DNA from: Chitinophagaceae bacterium PMP191F
GTDB lineage: Bacteria > Bacteroidota > Bacteroidia > Chitinophagales > Chitinophagaceae
Length of the DNA: 64,000 bases
Direction: 5' to 3'
NCBI GenBank assembly: GCA_001302245.1
Contig: LGYU01000016.1
Span: 372,001-436,000, forward strand
The translations under genes were made by a program, and so were the position numbers. Under the pieces are notes generated by a model, which was not told the DNA's origin, ran no database searches, and worked only from the letters and a program-made list of their open reading frames with translations. Positions 36,347-45,417 of the stretch are shown here, in pieces. Within the stretch, counting starts at the first letter, position 1. Every line of letters begins with the position of its first letter.

Positions 36347-37702
36347 CTATTGTTGATGTTTTTGACCGATTGAATAATTGAGCTGACTGATGGCCCGGCG
36401 CAACTGTGCCGTAACTTCTGCTTTACGCAGGTTACCGTTTTGCAATTGCCGGATGGCTTCCAGCACAGGCAGGTAGGAAATATCGCCACGCTGGTATGTT
36501 TGCTTTACCAGTTGCACAGCATCTTCCAGTGGTAGTAAGGCATTGCTGTTCCACAACAGGTAACTCTGGTAGCTTTGTTCGTATAAATAATAAGCCTGCA
36601 ACACTTCCAGCAATGCTTTCTGTACTACAGCATGGTATTGCAACATCGCTTTTTCTATCCCTGCTTTTGCTTTCTGGATATTGCCCTGGTTGCGGTTGAA
36701 GATCGGTATCTCGGCCTGGAAACCGGGGTTGGCTGTATTGGGCAACCAGTTGTTGCCTTTTTCAGTAGCTGTTTTGATGTATTGATAGTTCAGTGTGGCC
36801 GTAAAAGAGATGATCCTGGAACGCTCCCAGCCCAGTGTTTTACCCGCTGCAATGATGGCTGTTTGTGCCGCCCGTATATCGGGTCTGAAAGCAATGGCCA
36901 GCGACAGGTAATCTGTTTTATTGACCGGCTTTAGCAGGGTATCGGCATGTTGCTTTTGCAATACCAGCATTGTATCTGCCGGCGTAATACCCATGCTGTA
37001 ATTGAGCTGGTTACGTGCATTTGTCAATGCCAGTTTGGCTTGCAGCAGATCGTCTGCTGCACTGGCAGAATCGGCACGGGAGGTAGTGGCTTCCAGTTCG
37101 CTGATATCACCATTCCGCAGTCGTGCAGATGCCAGCCGGTTGATGGCTGCGCGGGTGTCAGCATTTTCACGGGTGATCTCCAGGCGTTCTGCTGCCAGCA
37201 GCAATTCTGTATACGCCAGTTGCACATCCCTGATCAATGTAAATCCTTTTTGTACCAGGCTGTCTTTTACGCGGTCTGCATTGAGTTTAGCCGCTTTTAT
37301 ACGCGCAGGACGCTGCCAGATGAAGTCAATAGCAAAGTTGATATAACCCGACGCCAGGATACCGGCATTGGGCGACAGATACCGTAATAAAGGGTTCTGG
37401 ATAATGCCAGCATTGGTTACATCCGCATTGGCCAGCAACATATCTGCCAGGTCTGTCTGAAACTGGGCATTGTTCCAGAGAGCGATCTGCACAGCCTCGT
37501 CTTCAGAAATGCCATCGGCAGTTTGTACCCCGGGCGGGAATTGAACCCTGCCTGCTGATTGCTGTGGAGCAGCGCTGTATCCTGATTGTTGCCGGATCTT
37601 ATCTGTTACAGTTGTCCGGTCTGCGTATCTGCCCGGGGCACAGGCAGTTAAAAGCAATATGCCGGCAATGATAATGTATGATCGTGTTCGGTAATAACGC
37701 AT
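36347..37702 (-). CDS. TolC-family outer-membrane efflux lipoprotein
   Basis: A 451-residue outer-membrane channel of the TolC/OEP family. Its lipobox (LLLTACAPG) follows an N-terminal signal, and the mature part has two OEP repeats of long helices (ELLLAAERLEITRENADTRA, LEATTSRADSASAADDLLQA; LLEVLQAYYLYEQSYQSYLL) with two short barrel segments (FAIDFIWQRPARIKAAKLNA, FQAEIPIFNRNQGNIQKAKA). The ATG at 37702 is taken as start; an in-frame GTG at 37714 lies inside a palindrome and is less likely. First gene of the leftward operon; the adaptor gene starts 2 bases after its stop. Confidence 0.93.
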   Translation of the reverse strand: MRYYRTRSYIIIAGILLLTACAPGRYADRTTVTDKIRQQSGYSAAPQQSAGRVQFPPGVQTADGISEDEAVQIALWNNAQFQTDLADMLLANADVTNAGIIQNPLLRYLSPNAGILASGYINFAIDFIWQRPARIKAAKLNADRVKDSLVQKGFTLIRDVQLAYTELLLAAERLEITRENADTRAAINRLASARLRNGDISELEATTSRADSASAADDLLQAKLALTNARNQLNYSMGITPADTMLVLQKQHADTLLKPVNKTDYLSLAIAFRPDIRAAQTAIIAAGKTLGWERSRIISFTATLNYQYIKTATEKGNNWLPNTANPGFQAEIPIFNRNQGNIQKAKAGIEKAMLQYHAVVQKALLEVLQAYYLYEQSYQSYLLWNSNALLPLEDAVQLVKQTYQRGDISYLPVLEAIRQLQNGNLRKAEVTAQLRRAISQLNYSIGQKHQQ

Positions 37703-37706
37703 GATA

Positions 37707-37725
37707 TTGTACACTTGATGTACAA
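37707..37725 (-). promoter_or_regulatory. Palindrome at the efflux operon start, candidate operator
   Basis: ttgtaca (37707-37713) and tgtacaa (37719-37725) form a perfect 7-base inverted repeat with a 5-base spacer, ending 4 bases upstream of the TolC start. The place suits repressor binding or control of ribosome access; an activator such as OmpR-type would more often bind further upstream. Confidence 0.5.
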
Positions 37726-38207
37726 AACACGCTTACGATTTTTAAGAAACTTTAAAGATGGGAGTAAAAAGTGCAGGGTGTGGCAAATTAAAAAAGCCAA
37801 TATTAAAAAAGATGATTTTGTAGCCTGTTTCTAAAAAATCATTAAAAAGAAGGATAGAAAAACGGGGTCAGCACTTATTTTGTAATAGGAAAAGTTGCTT
37901 AAAGATTTGTTTTATGGGGCATAGCGGAACAGCCTGCTGCAATTGTTGAATACTGCTAAAGAAGATACTTAAAAAATCAGGTTATTATCAACTATTCAAA
38001 ACTGTATTCTACCAGCAATTTTGACAAACCTGTTTATTACCTTGAACAAGGCAAAGGATATTGTCCGAAAGCTAGCCAGAAGTATTGGCTGGAAGAATAT
38101 TCAAAACCGGGTTGAATTTTTAACAGGCAGGATGGCTTTTCGATCTTTGCCCGGCTGAGGTACTTCTGTTATGATTGAAATTACTATTATTGCCGCTTTA
38201 CTAAGGT
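37726..38207. other. Intergenic stretch upstream of the efflux operon
   Basis: About 480 bases that must contain the leftward operon promoter. No perfect TAnnTTTG box was found on the minus strand. The part from 38020 to 38150 reads as a short coding-like frame (LNKAKDIVRKLARSIGWKNI) without a start, perhaps a gene remnant. Confidence 0.35.
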
Positions 38208-38519
38208 TCAGCTTTTAACAGTTGTGGGTTTAGTGGATATGGTATAGAATAACTCACCGCCGATGCCTGCATGCAGCTCTACGTTCCAGCCATCATTCCG
38301 GATATTTTCTATAGCAAGTTCATATACCGGATCACAAGGAATGATGTATAAAAGATCTTGCTGGCTATACTTAAAAAAACGATGCACAGATGAACGTAAC
38401 ATATTTGCATCCCTTTTTGTTGAACTGAACGATTGGGTACAGGGTCTTAAGTATTCTTCCAGCCACAGGATCATACGCTTCCAGACAGACTGTTTATTCC
38501 ACGTGGTCAATTGTTTCAT
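38208..38519 (-). CDS. Hypothetical protein, 103 residues
   Basis: A soluble, mixed alpha/beta protein starting MKQLTTWNKQSVWKRMILWL, with SSVHRFFKYSQQDLLYIIPC and VELHAGIGGELFYTISTKP. No family is recognised and no signal peptide is seen. The frame is clean and the composition protein-like, so it is probably real. It lies downstream of the T9SS cargo gene in the same direction, 110 bases away. Confidence 0.55.
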   Translation of the reverse strand: MKQLTTWNKQSVWKRMILWLEEYLRPCTQSFSSTKRDANMLRSSVHRFFKYSQQDLLYIIPCDPVYELAIENIRNDGWNVELHAGIGGELFYTISTKPTTVKS

Positions 38520-38629
38520 ATTTTCAGCTTGATGTTTTATCTACATGGTGTTCTATACCAATAAGGCTGACGGATCATGTATCTTCAGTTATCCTGGCAA
38601 CCAGGCACCATTCCTTTCACAATGAATAA

Positions 38630-40471
38630 TTATTGTACCAATACTTTAGTAGTGAACTGATTTTGTAAAGTAGTTGCGGTCAGCATATAAAAACCTGATG
38701 CCGGTTTTTGATTCAGTACCACTTTCATTAAACCGCCATTGGCATAGCCAGACGTTTTGAAAAGCAGCTTTCCGGAAAGATCCGTCATTGTTACGGAAAC
38801 CGGTGTATTCTGTTCAGCCTGTATCCTGATGGTAAAAGCATCATCAATAGGATTTGGATAAACAGCAAACGCCGTTTCACTTGTTTGCATTTTAACAGGC
38901 AGCACCACAGAGTAACTTTCACGGTTATCAATATCGACCTGTTTTAAACGGTAATAGTTGGTTCCGTTGCCAGGCGTGCCATCTGTAAAAGAATAGTTCT
39001 GCAACAACGTACTGTTGCCTGCACCACGTACAGTACCGATTGTTTTAAAATCAGCATTACCGGCGCTCCGTTGTATTTCAAAATGATCATTGTTAACCTC
39101 CAGGGAAGTCTGCCACCTGAGCTTTACACTGCTACCGCTAAGCGAAGCAGTAAAGTCTGTTATTTTTACCGGCAGCAGGATATAGCCGTTATTGGGAAGC
39201 ACACCTGAGTTGGGGCTTCCTCCTCCTGTACCGGCGTAGCTGGCACCGCTATTGTTATTAGCTCCGCCTGCACCTGTTGCTGTAGTAGAGGTAATATTCG
39301 TTGAAGGTACAGTAGCAGGATACAGAATAGCTCCCTGTCCACCGCCACCACCGCCACCATGGGCGCCGGCATCGCCTACACTGCCACCGCCGCCGCCATT
39401 TCCCTGTACCTTCAGCGGACAACCGGAAGGCACCGAAAAAGAGCTTACACTCATCACCACCGTTCCACCGGCACCACCACCACCAGCTCCATCATTACCG
39501 CTATTGACCGATGCTGCCCCGTTTGCCGAAATAGTAACAGAGCCTGAGCAGGATGTTTTCAGTACATTGGCTTTGATCATTACAATGCCTCCTCCTCTGC
39601 CACCTACTGTGCCAACACTATTGTTCTGCTGACCGCCACCTCCGCCACCGCCCATGAAAATGCGGTTGACAGTAATAAATCCCGCAAGCGAATTACCACC
39701 AAACCCTCCGGCGGGTGATGCTGCACATGTCCAGCCATGACCACCTACACCACCGGCTGAGAAATTACTGCCGCCACCGCCACCGGCATTGTCATCACTT
39801 CCTCCGCCGCCGCCATTAGCCAATGCGTTACGGCCATAAAGAAACCCTGTATTGTTTGCCTGGATGCCTTCAGCCCTTGCCGCATAATTGGATGAATTAC
39901 TGGCATAGACCGTAGGCTGACAGGTATTTTCATAATTACTACTTACATCACCGCCCCTGAATCCGGCTGCGTCAGCACTGACAGAATATGCCAATGTAAG
40001 TGTTCCGGGCACCTGCATGGCCACTACTCCACCGATCTGCCCGTTCCACGGAAGCGCAGTAATAGCAGCAGTAGTAGTGTAATCAGGTGAACCGTATTTG
40101 CGGAAACTTATTATCTGAACGCTTTTACCGGCGCCAGTGTTATAAGTGTTGGTAAGAGCAGTTGTGATTTTAAGTGACCCGGGTAGCCCGGTCACACTGG
40201 CAATGGTAGCCACTTCATATTTACCGGCACTGGCAATGGTACTGATGTTTCCAAAGCTGGAGGTATTACTGGTATTGCTCCCTATTACATCATCCTGCAT
40301 CTGCATAATGATGATCTGGTCACCGGTATTAAAAGTGTGATATGTCTGATTAACACTTGTAAGAGAAAGTGTTTTACCGCTGATGGAAGTAACGCTGGCG
40401 TAAGCGTTTATCTGGGCTGCTCCACGCAGTACAAATAAGGCAAGGACAATGGTTAAGGTGTAATTCTTCAT
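38630..40471 (-). CDS. Glycine-rich T9SS type A cargo protein
   Basis: A 613-residue exported protein. Signal peptide (LFVLRGAAQ), then ~390 residues dominated by poly-Gly tracts and Gly-Ser/Asn repeats (FMGGGGGGGQQNNSVGTVGG, GGGGAGG) alternating with short beta segments. This is followed by a fibronectin/Ig-like module (around ITDFTASLSGSSVKLRWQTS, NYYRLKQVDIDNRESYS) and a C-terminal type A sorting domain (FAVYPNPIDDAFTIRIQAEQ, SGKLLFKTSG, GFYMLTATTLQNQFTTKVLV), which directs export through the type IX system and anchoring at the surface. It may be an adhesin or structural surface protein. Confidence 0.9.
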   Translation of the reverse strand: MKNYTLTIVLALFVLRGAAQINAYASVTSISGKTLSLTSVNQTYHTFNTGDQIIIMQMQDDVIGSNTSNTSSFGNISTIASAGKYEVATIASVTGLPGSLKITTALTNTYNTGAGKSVQIISFRKYGSPDYTTTAAITALPWNGQIGGVVAMQVPGTLTLAYSVSADAAGFRGGDVSSNYENTCQPTVYASNSSNYAARAEGIQANNTGFLYGRNALANGGGGGSDDNAGGGGGSNFSAGGVGGHGWTCAASPAGGFGGNSLAGFITVNRIFMGGGGGGGQQNNSVGTVGGRGGGIVMIKANVLKTSCSGSVTISANGAASVNSGNDGAGGGGAGGTVVMSVSSFSVPSGCPLKVQGNGGGGGSVGDAGAHGGGGGGGQGAILYPATVPSTNITSTTATGAGGANNNSGASYAGTGGGSPNSGVLPNNGYILLPVKITDFTASLSGSSVKLRWQTSLEVNNDHFEIQRSAGNADFKTIGTVRGAGNSTLLQNYSFTDGTPGNGTNYYRLKQVDIDNRESYSVVLPVKMQTSETAFAVYPNPIDDAFTIRIQAEQNTPVSVTMTDLSGKLLFKTSGYANGGLMKVVLNQKPASGFYMLTATTLQNQFTTKVLVQ

Positions 40472-41090
40472 AAAATTGGATAATGATTATGATGCGCACC
40501 ATTGAATGCCAAATAAAGGGCCAGTAAATCAAGCCATTAGCAATCAGGCAATTTCAGATAGCCATATTTCCACATCCATCCCATTTATGGATTTTATTTC
40601 CAAAATAGAGACAAAATATAAGTTCTGAACAATGTTCACAGGCAACGGATGCCAAACGTTCAATAGAAGAAGCATTTAGACGATGCAGCATCACTAATTA
40701 TACAGCTTTCATATATCGACCGCACCGCATTGCTGTTATGAGGCCATGACGAATAATAATGATGTAAAACAAAATAATATCCCCCATCTACGGCGCATGC
40801 AATCTTTCTACTGCCGCTTCCTAATATATAACCACTACAAAACATAGCTTATTAAACAGTAGAGAATTCCTGATTGAATTGGCTTCATCGCGACTTGCAG
40901 CCACGATGGCTTATGCCTGTAGTTTTCGGCCATCGTTATACCCTTACCTCATCAAAAAGACATTATCAAAATACATCATCTGACCCGGCGTATACTACAA
41001 ATTGCGTATAGGAATTGGTATGTGCATAGAATAATCTTGCAGTCAGGAAATCTGTTTTAAACATTTTTTTTAACTGTCAAAAAAAGAATC
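40472..41090. other. Intergenic region between divergent genes
   Basis: About 620 bases between the leftward T9SS cargo gene and the rightward FHA/protease gene; both promoters must lie here. A near-consensus box TAATCTTG occurs at 41032-41039 for the rightward gene, with a TTGG 14 bases upstream. No hairpin with a T tract or RNA gene was seen. Confidence 0.4.
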
Positions 41091-42773
41091 ATGAACACAC
41101 CTGTATCAACAACCATCCTGCTGCTTCACAAAAGCGGTCCCCTGAGTGGTAAAACCGACGAATTCAACGCTTCTCCCGATAGGGAGATCCGTATCGGCCG
41201 CGGTCCTTCCAATGAAGTGGCCTTCGATCTGGCCAATGATATTGTAAGCCGCGAACATTGCCGGATCAAAGTAAATGCACAACTGGCAGATACCTACGAA
41301 ATCACAGATCTGCAAAGTAAGAACGGCACCTATGTAAATGGTAAAGCGATCACCGAAAAAACAACATTGTTCGCCGGAGACATTATCCAACTGGGTAAAG
41401 ACGGTCCTACAATGGAGTTTGACCTGAATCCCAAACCAGTATCGCATATCAAAAAAACCAGGCTGATCGATACATCCTCCCTGAAGGAAACTAAAATACA
41501 CGAAAGCAGCGCTACCAAACAAACCGGTGCTGTTAAGGAAACTGTGGGCAAGCAAACAATGCAACACATCATCCAGCAATCGGAAAAAAAAGGAAAGAAA
41601 AGACTGGTCATTGTATCAGTGGCATTAATATTCCTGCTGGCTACCATCGGCTGGATCATTGCCAGCAACAGACCCAGTGTAGTACAAAACATAAAAGGCG
41701 GAGATACGACCATCATTGTCAAAGATTCCTCACGTGGTCTTACACCAGCACAGATCGCCAAGGCCAATGATAACAAAGTGGTGTTTATTGAAGCCGGCTG
41801 GACACTGGAACTGACCAGCACTGGTGAAAAACTGTATCATGTAAAACTGCCTGCACAGGGAAAAGGTGAAAGCGGTTATTATGCTGCTTACATCAGAAAT
41901 CGCGCAGGTACCATTGAACCACTGTTGTGCACCAGGGGTAATGAGCCACGCGGTGCGCAGATCGATCCCATTGGCGGCTTTGGTTCCGGCAGTGGATTTG
42001 TTGTAGACGACAGGGGTTATATTGTAACCAACCGTCACGTAGCAGTACCCTGGATGACCTCCTATCATTTCAAAGATTCAGATTTTCCCGGTGTACTGGT
42101 AGAATACAATGAGAAAGGCAATTTAACAGTAGTGAAAGACGCCAGGGTTGGTCCCGGTGATGTTCGCGACTGGGTTCCTGCAGAAGCACTGAACTACAAC
42201 CGTATGAACCTGGAATCCGGTGTAACAGTTATTACCGGAACATTATCTTACCTGGATGTAACTTTTGCCAACAACTCACTGCGCACACCCGGTAAAGTAA
42301 CCCGCACTTCCAACGTACATGATGTGGCATTGGTTAAGATCGATATGATGGAAGAACTTTCTTCAGTAACCATGCTCAACAACTACAATGAAATAGAACC
42401 CGGCAGCGAAGTAACAGTAATGGGATATCCCGGTATGTCGCCCGACCAGTTTGTTGCCAATCTTTCCCAGGACGCTTTCAATAAAAATCCAGCCATAGTA
42501 AAAGTACCGGTACCCACTATCAGTACAGGTATTATTGGCCGGTTGATAAAAGGCCGTGCAGGTACTGAAAAAGTAGATGGCTATGTGAGCATGATGGGCG
42601 ACTATTATCAGCTCACCATCAACTCTACCGGACCCGGTAACAGTGGCGGTCCTATGTACGATAACAAGGGTAATGTAATCGGGATCTATTCTGCAGGCAG
42701 CGACAAGATGTCGTATTCCATTCCTATCAAATATGCTATGGAATTGATGGGCAGAAACGAAGTGATCCACTAA
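41091..42773 (+). CDS. FHA-domain / trypsin-like membrane protease
   Basis: A 560-residue protein joining a phospho-threonine reader to a serine protease. Residues ~30-95 are an FHA domain (IRIGRGPSNEV, VSREHCRIK, DLQSKNGTYVNGKAI). A linker leads to a single membrane segment (~170-190), and the rest is extracytoplasmic: a trypsin-like domain with His316 (YIVTNRHVAVPW), Asp411 (HDVALVKIDM) and Ser518 (GPGNSGGPMYDNKG). No PDZ domain is seen. The FHA part would sit in the cytoplasm where the downstream kinase could dock. First gene of a three-gene set with PP2C and the kinase. Confidence 0.9.
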   Translation: MNTPVSTTILLLHKSGPLSGKTDEFNASPDREIRIGRGPSNEVAFDLANDIVSREHCRIKVNAQLADTYEITDLQSKNGTYVNGKAITEKTTLFAGDIIQLGKDGPTMEFDLNPKPVSHIKKTRLIDTSSLKETKIHESSATKQTGAVKETVGKQTMQHIIQQSEKKGKKRLVIVSVALIFLLATIGWIIASNRPSVVQNIKGGDTTIIVKDSSRGLTPAQIAKANDNKVVFIEAGWTLELTSTGEKLYHVKLPAQGKGESGYYAAYIRNRAGTIEPLLCTRGNEPRGAQIDPIGGFGSGSGFVVDDRGYIVTNRHVAVPWMTSYHFKDSDFPGVLVEYNEKGNLTVVKDARVGPGDVRDWVPAEALNYNRMNLESGVTVITGTLSYLDVTFANNSLRTPGKVTRTSNVHDVALVKIDMMEELSSVTMLNNYNEIEPGSEVTVMGYPGMSPDQFVANLSQDAFNKNPAIVKVPVPTISTGIIGRLIKGRAGTEKVDGYVSMMGDYYQLTINSTGPGNSGGPMYDNKGNVIGIYSAGSDKMSYSIPIKYAMELMGRNEVIH

Positions 42774-42862
42774 ACGCTCTTTTTTTGACAGTACTGTCAC
42801 AACCAAATCCCGGTCTCTTTCCAGGGACCGGGTGTGGCAGTCTACAAACCCCCGATTACGTT

Positions 42863-43696
42863 ATGCTGTTCTTCCGGAAAAAGAAACAACCGGTTACTGG
42901 TATCAGTTATAAAACTGCCAGTTTATCCGAAACCGGTCCCAGTCGTGAAGCCAATGAAGATAATATTCTTATACTATATCCCGAACCAGGTGGAAATGCA
43001 CTGTTTGCAATGGTGGCAGATGGTATGGGTGGACATAATGCAGGTGAAGTGGCCAGCCGCATTGCCTGTGATACTGCAGCAGATTTCATACGGCTGCAAT
43101 ATCGTTCTAAAAACGTATTGGCGGTATTGCAAAAGCTGATGATAAAAATGAACAAGGCCATTCACCAGGCTGCCAAAAAGAATACCGATCATGCCGGCAT
43201 GGGCACTACCGCAGTAGCATTATTCATCAGGGAAGGACAACTGCATTTTGCCAACCTGGGCGACAGTCGCCTGTACTGCTACCGCAATCACCAACTGGTA
43301 CAGCTTTCGCACGATCAGACCCTGGTCAATAACATGGTAGAGCAAGGTCAGTTAACAGCTTCAGAAGCCGAACATCATGAAATGAAAAATGTACTGCTGC
43401 AGGCACTGGGAACAGGGGAAAAGATTACTCCCGAATTATCCGCAACTCCTTATCCCCTGTTGGGCGGCGATCGTTTTTTACTTTGTTCGGATGGTATCTA
43501 TGACGTATTTACCAATGAGGAACTGGCAGCCATACTGGCTATAGAACAGCCTGACAAAGTAATAGAACATATACGAACGGTTTGTTTCCAGCGGCGCGCC
43601 GCAGACAATTTCTCTGCGATCCTGATAGAGATCGTGTCAAAAGACAATTTTATCACCAGAGAACAACCTGTTTTTTATGAGCTCCCTTCAAACTGA
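42863..43696 (+). CDS. PP2C-family protein phosphatase
   Basis: A 277-residue Ser/Thr phosphatase. The metal-binding motifs are in order: SREANEDNIL, VADGMGGHNAGE, GMGTTAVALF, LGDSRLYCYR, LLCSDGIYDV and ADNFSAILIEI. There is no membrane segment. The ATG at 42863 is preferred to one at 42785, which would lie in the gap behind the protease. It reverses the kinase's phosphorylation and probably tunes FHA binding. It overlaps the kinase start by 20 bases. Confidence 0.95.
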   Translation: MLFFRKKKQPVTGISYKTASLSETGPSREANEDNILILYPEPGGNALFAMVADGMGGHNAGEVASRIACDTAADFIRLQYRSKNVLAVLQKLMIKMNKAIHQAAKKNTDHAGMGTTAVALFIREGQLHFANLGDSRLYCYRNHQLVQLSHDQTLVNNMVEQGQLTASEAEHHEMKNVLLQALGTGEKITPELSATPYPLLGGDRFLLCSDGIYDVFTNEELAAILAIEQPDKVIEHIRTVCFQRRAADNFSAILIEIVSKDNFITREQPVFYELPSN

Positions 43697-45359
43697 TCAA
43701 TATAATATTATTCGCAAAATAGGCGAAGGTGGCATGGGAACCGTATACCTGGCAGAAGATATCCTGCTGGAGCGGAAAGTTGCCATCAAAGCATTGAATA
43801 AACCGGATCCCTCTGCTGCGGCATCAATGGAAAATCGCTTTCAGCAGGAAGCACTGGCATTAGCGCGTCTTAATCATCCCAATATTACCCACCTCTATGC
43901 TTTTATCACCCGCAACGAATCTTACTGGATGGTAATGGAATTTGTAGAGGGTGAAACGCTTGAAAACTGGGTTAGGCAAAAAGGAACACTGAACACCACC
44001 ACTGCCGGAAGCATACTGGCGCAACTGCTGGACGGACTTGATCATGCCCATCGCAAAGGCATCATTCACCGTGATCTGAAACCAGCCAACGTAATGATAT
44101 CTACAGAGGGTGAAGTAAAGATCATGGACTTTGGCATTGCGCGGATCCGCAACTCACAACGTTTAACGCAACTGGGAAAGTCGGTAGGTACACTGGAATA
44201 TATGGCGCCTGAACAGGTGCAGGGAAAGGAAGGTGATGAACTGACAGACATTTACGCTGCAGGCAATATCCTGTATGAAATGCTGACCGGTTATCCACCA
44301 TTTCGTTCTGACTCCGATTATGCTTTAATGAAAGCAAAGCTGGAAGAAGATGCACCATTGCCCGCAGCCATTTCCCAATCGTGGCAACAGTTCCTGAGCA
44401 CTGCCTTACACCGCAACCCGCAAAAACGTTTTTCTTCTGCCCGGCAGATGAAAGAAGCACTCCAACGTTGCATGACACAGGAAGTTTACCAGGAGCATCA
44501 GTTAATGACCGCACTTCATTCAAATGAAACCAGGCAAATACCCCCTGAGCTACCACGCAGCAATACACTGGCTAACATACTGAACCGCAGAGAAGAACTA
44601 TTCAAAGATAAGTATGTTGGCCTGCTGGTATTGGTGGTAGTGCTATGTATAGGTTTGCTGGTATGGAATTATTTTCGCAATACAGCATCTCAGCAAACAG
44701 TTGTACCAGCCCTTGTTAAGAAAGCTGACCCTGATAAACGCAATAACAATTTATCTGAAACCGAAATACAGCAGGATAAACCGATCAGTCATCAAACGCC
44801 TGTCAGCAGGATAGACCAGCCGGCTAAAGATCTTCCGGTGGTTCCTGTTTCTCCTGTTAAAAGAGAACCATCTTCACCGGAAAAAAAACAGGTACCCACC
44901 AAAAAAACAGAACCCAAAAAAGAACCGGCTGACATTACAGAACATCCCGCTCCCACTCCAGTCACGGTTACTACTGCGCCGGAACGTTCAGGTCCTGTAA
45001 GGATACCACCCGGCATAGAAATAGAGATAGTACTGGATGAAACCCTCAGTTCTGAAGAACGTTCTAAAGATGGTAATGCAGTGCGCATGCATGCAACAAG
45101 AGACCTGAAGATAGACGGTAAAACCATCATCCACGCTGGTGCGCCGGTGGTTGGAAAAATTGTGGATGTAGTTCCTTCAGGCAGGCGAAAAAAAGCATTG
45201 ATAGGATTTATTGTCAGGTTTGTACAGGCAGCAAACGGACAACAGATCAAACTGCATGCTGAACGTTTTCGCCAGCAATCAACCGGTCTTGATGAACCCT
45301 CTTTCTTCAGGGCAGGTACTTCTTTCAAAGCTGAATTAGGGCGTGGTACGGTAGACTGA
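43677..45359 (+). CDS. Ser/Thr protein kinase with extracytoplasmic C-terminal domain
   Basis: A 560-residue membrane kinase. It has the Hanks-type kinase domain (~9-275): Gly loop IGEGGMGTVY, Lys38 in VAIKAL, catalytic HRDLKPAN with Asp133, DFG at 151-153, and APE in YMAPEQVQG. A membrane segment follows (~316-334, YVGLLVLVVVLCIGLLVW), then a Pro/Lys-rich linker, and a C-terminal domain of ~110 residues (VRIPPGIEIEIVLDETLSSE, RMHATRDLKIDGKTIIHAGA, VVGKIVDVVPSGRRKK) that resembles TrbI/VirB10-like barrel domains. It is the sensing or binding part outside the cell membrane. Partner genes are the phosphatase and FHA protease upstream. Confidence 0.92.
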   Translation: MSSLQTDQYNIIRKIGEGGMGTVYLAEDILLERKVAIKALNKPDPSAAASMENRFQQEALALARLNHPNITHLYAFITRNESYWMVMEFVEGETLENWVRQKGTLNTTTAGSILAQLLDGLDHAHRKGIIHRDLKPANVMISTEGEVKIMDFGIARIRNSQRLTQLGKSVGTLEYMAPEQVQGKEGDELTDIYAAGNILYEMLTGYPPFRSDSDYALMKAKLEEDAPLPAAISQSWQQFLSTALHRNPQKRFSSARQMKEALQRCMTQEVYQEHQLMTALHSNETRQIPPELPRSNTLANILNRREELFKDKYVGLLVLVVVLCIGLLVWNYFRNTASQQTVVPALVKKADPDKRNNNLSETEIQQDKPISHQTPVSRIDQPAKDLPVVPVSPVKREPSSPEKKQVPTKKTEPKKEPADITEHPAPTPVTVTTAPERSGPVRIPPGIEIEIVLDETLSSEERSKDGNAVRMHATRDLKIDGKTIIHAGAPVVGKIVDVVPSGRRKKALIGFIVRFVQAANGQQIKLHAERFRQQSTGLDEPSFFRAGTSFKAELGRGTVD

Positions 45360-45417
45360 AACAGCATCACCTGGCACATAGCACATACCCCAGCCACACT
45401 TGTCAGGGTTATGATTT

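Noticed and set aside
39252-39632. Proline-rich 126-codon ORF opposite the T9SS cargo gene
   Set aside because: It is the complementary reading of Gly-rich codons (GGN read as CCN) and has no start context or family; the sense-strand gene has a signal peptide and sorting domain.
41091-45359. Assigning the kinase/phosphatase/FHA trio to a type VI secretion cluster
   Set aside because: No secretion structural genes are present in the surrounding sequence, and the FHA domain is fused to a protease rather than to a T6SS component.
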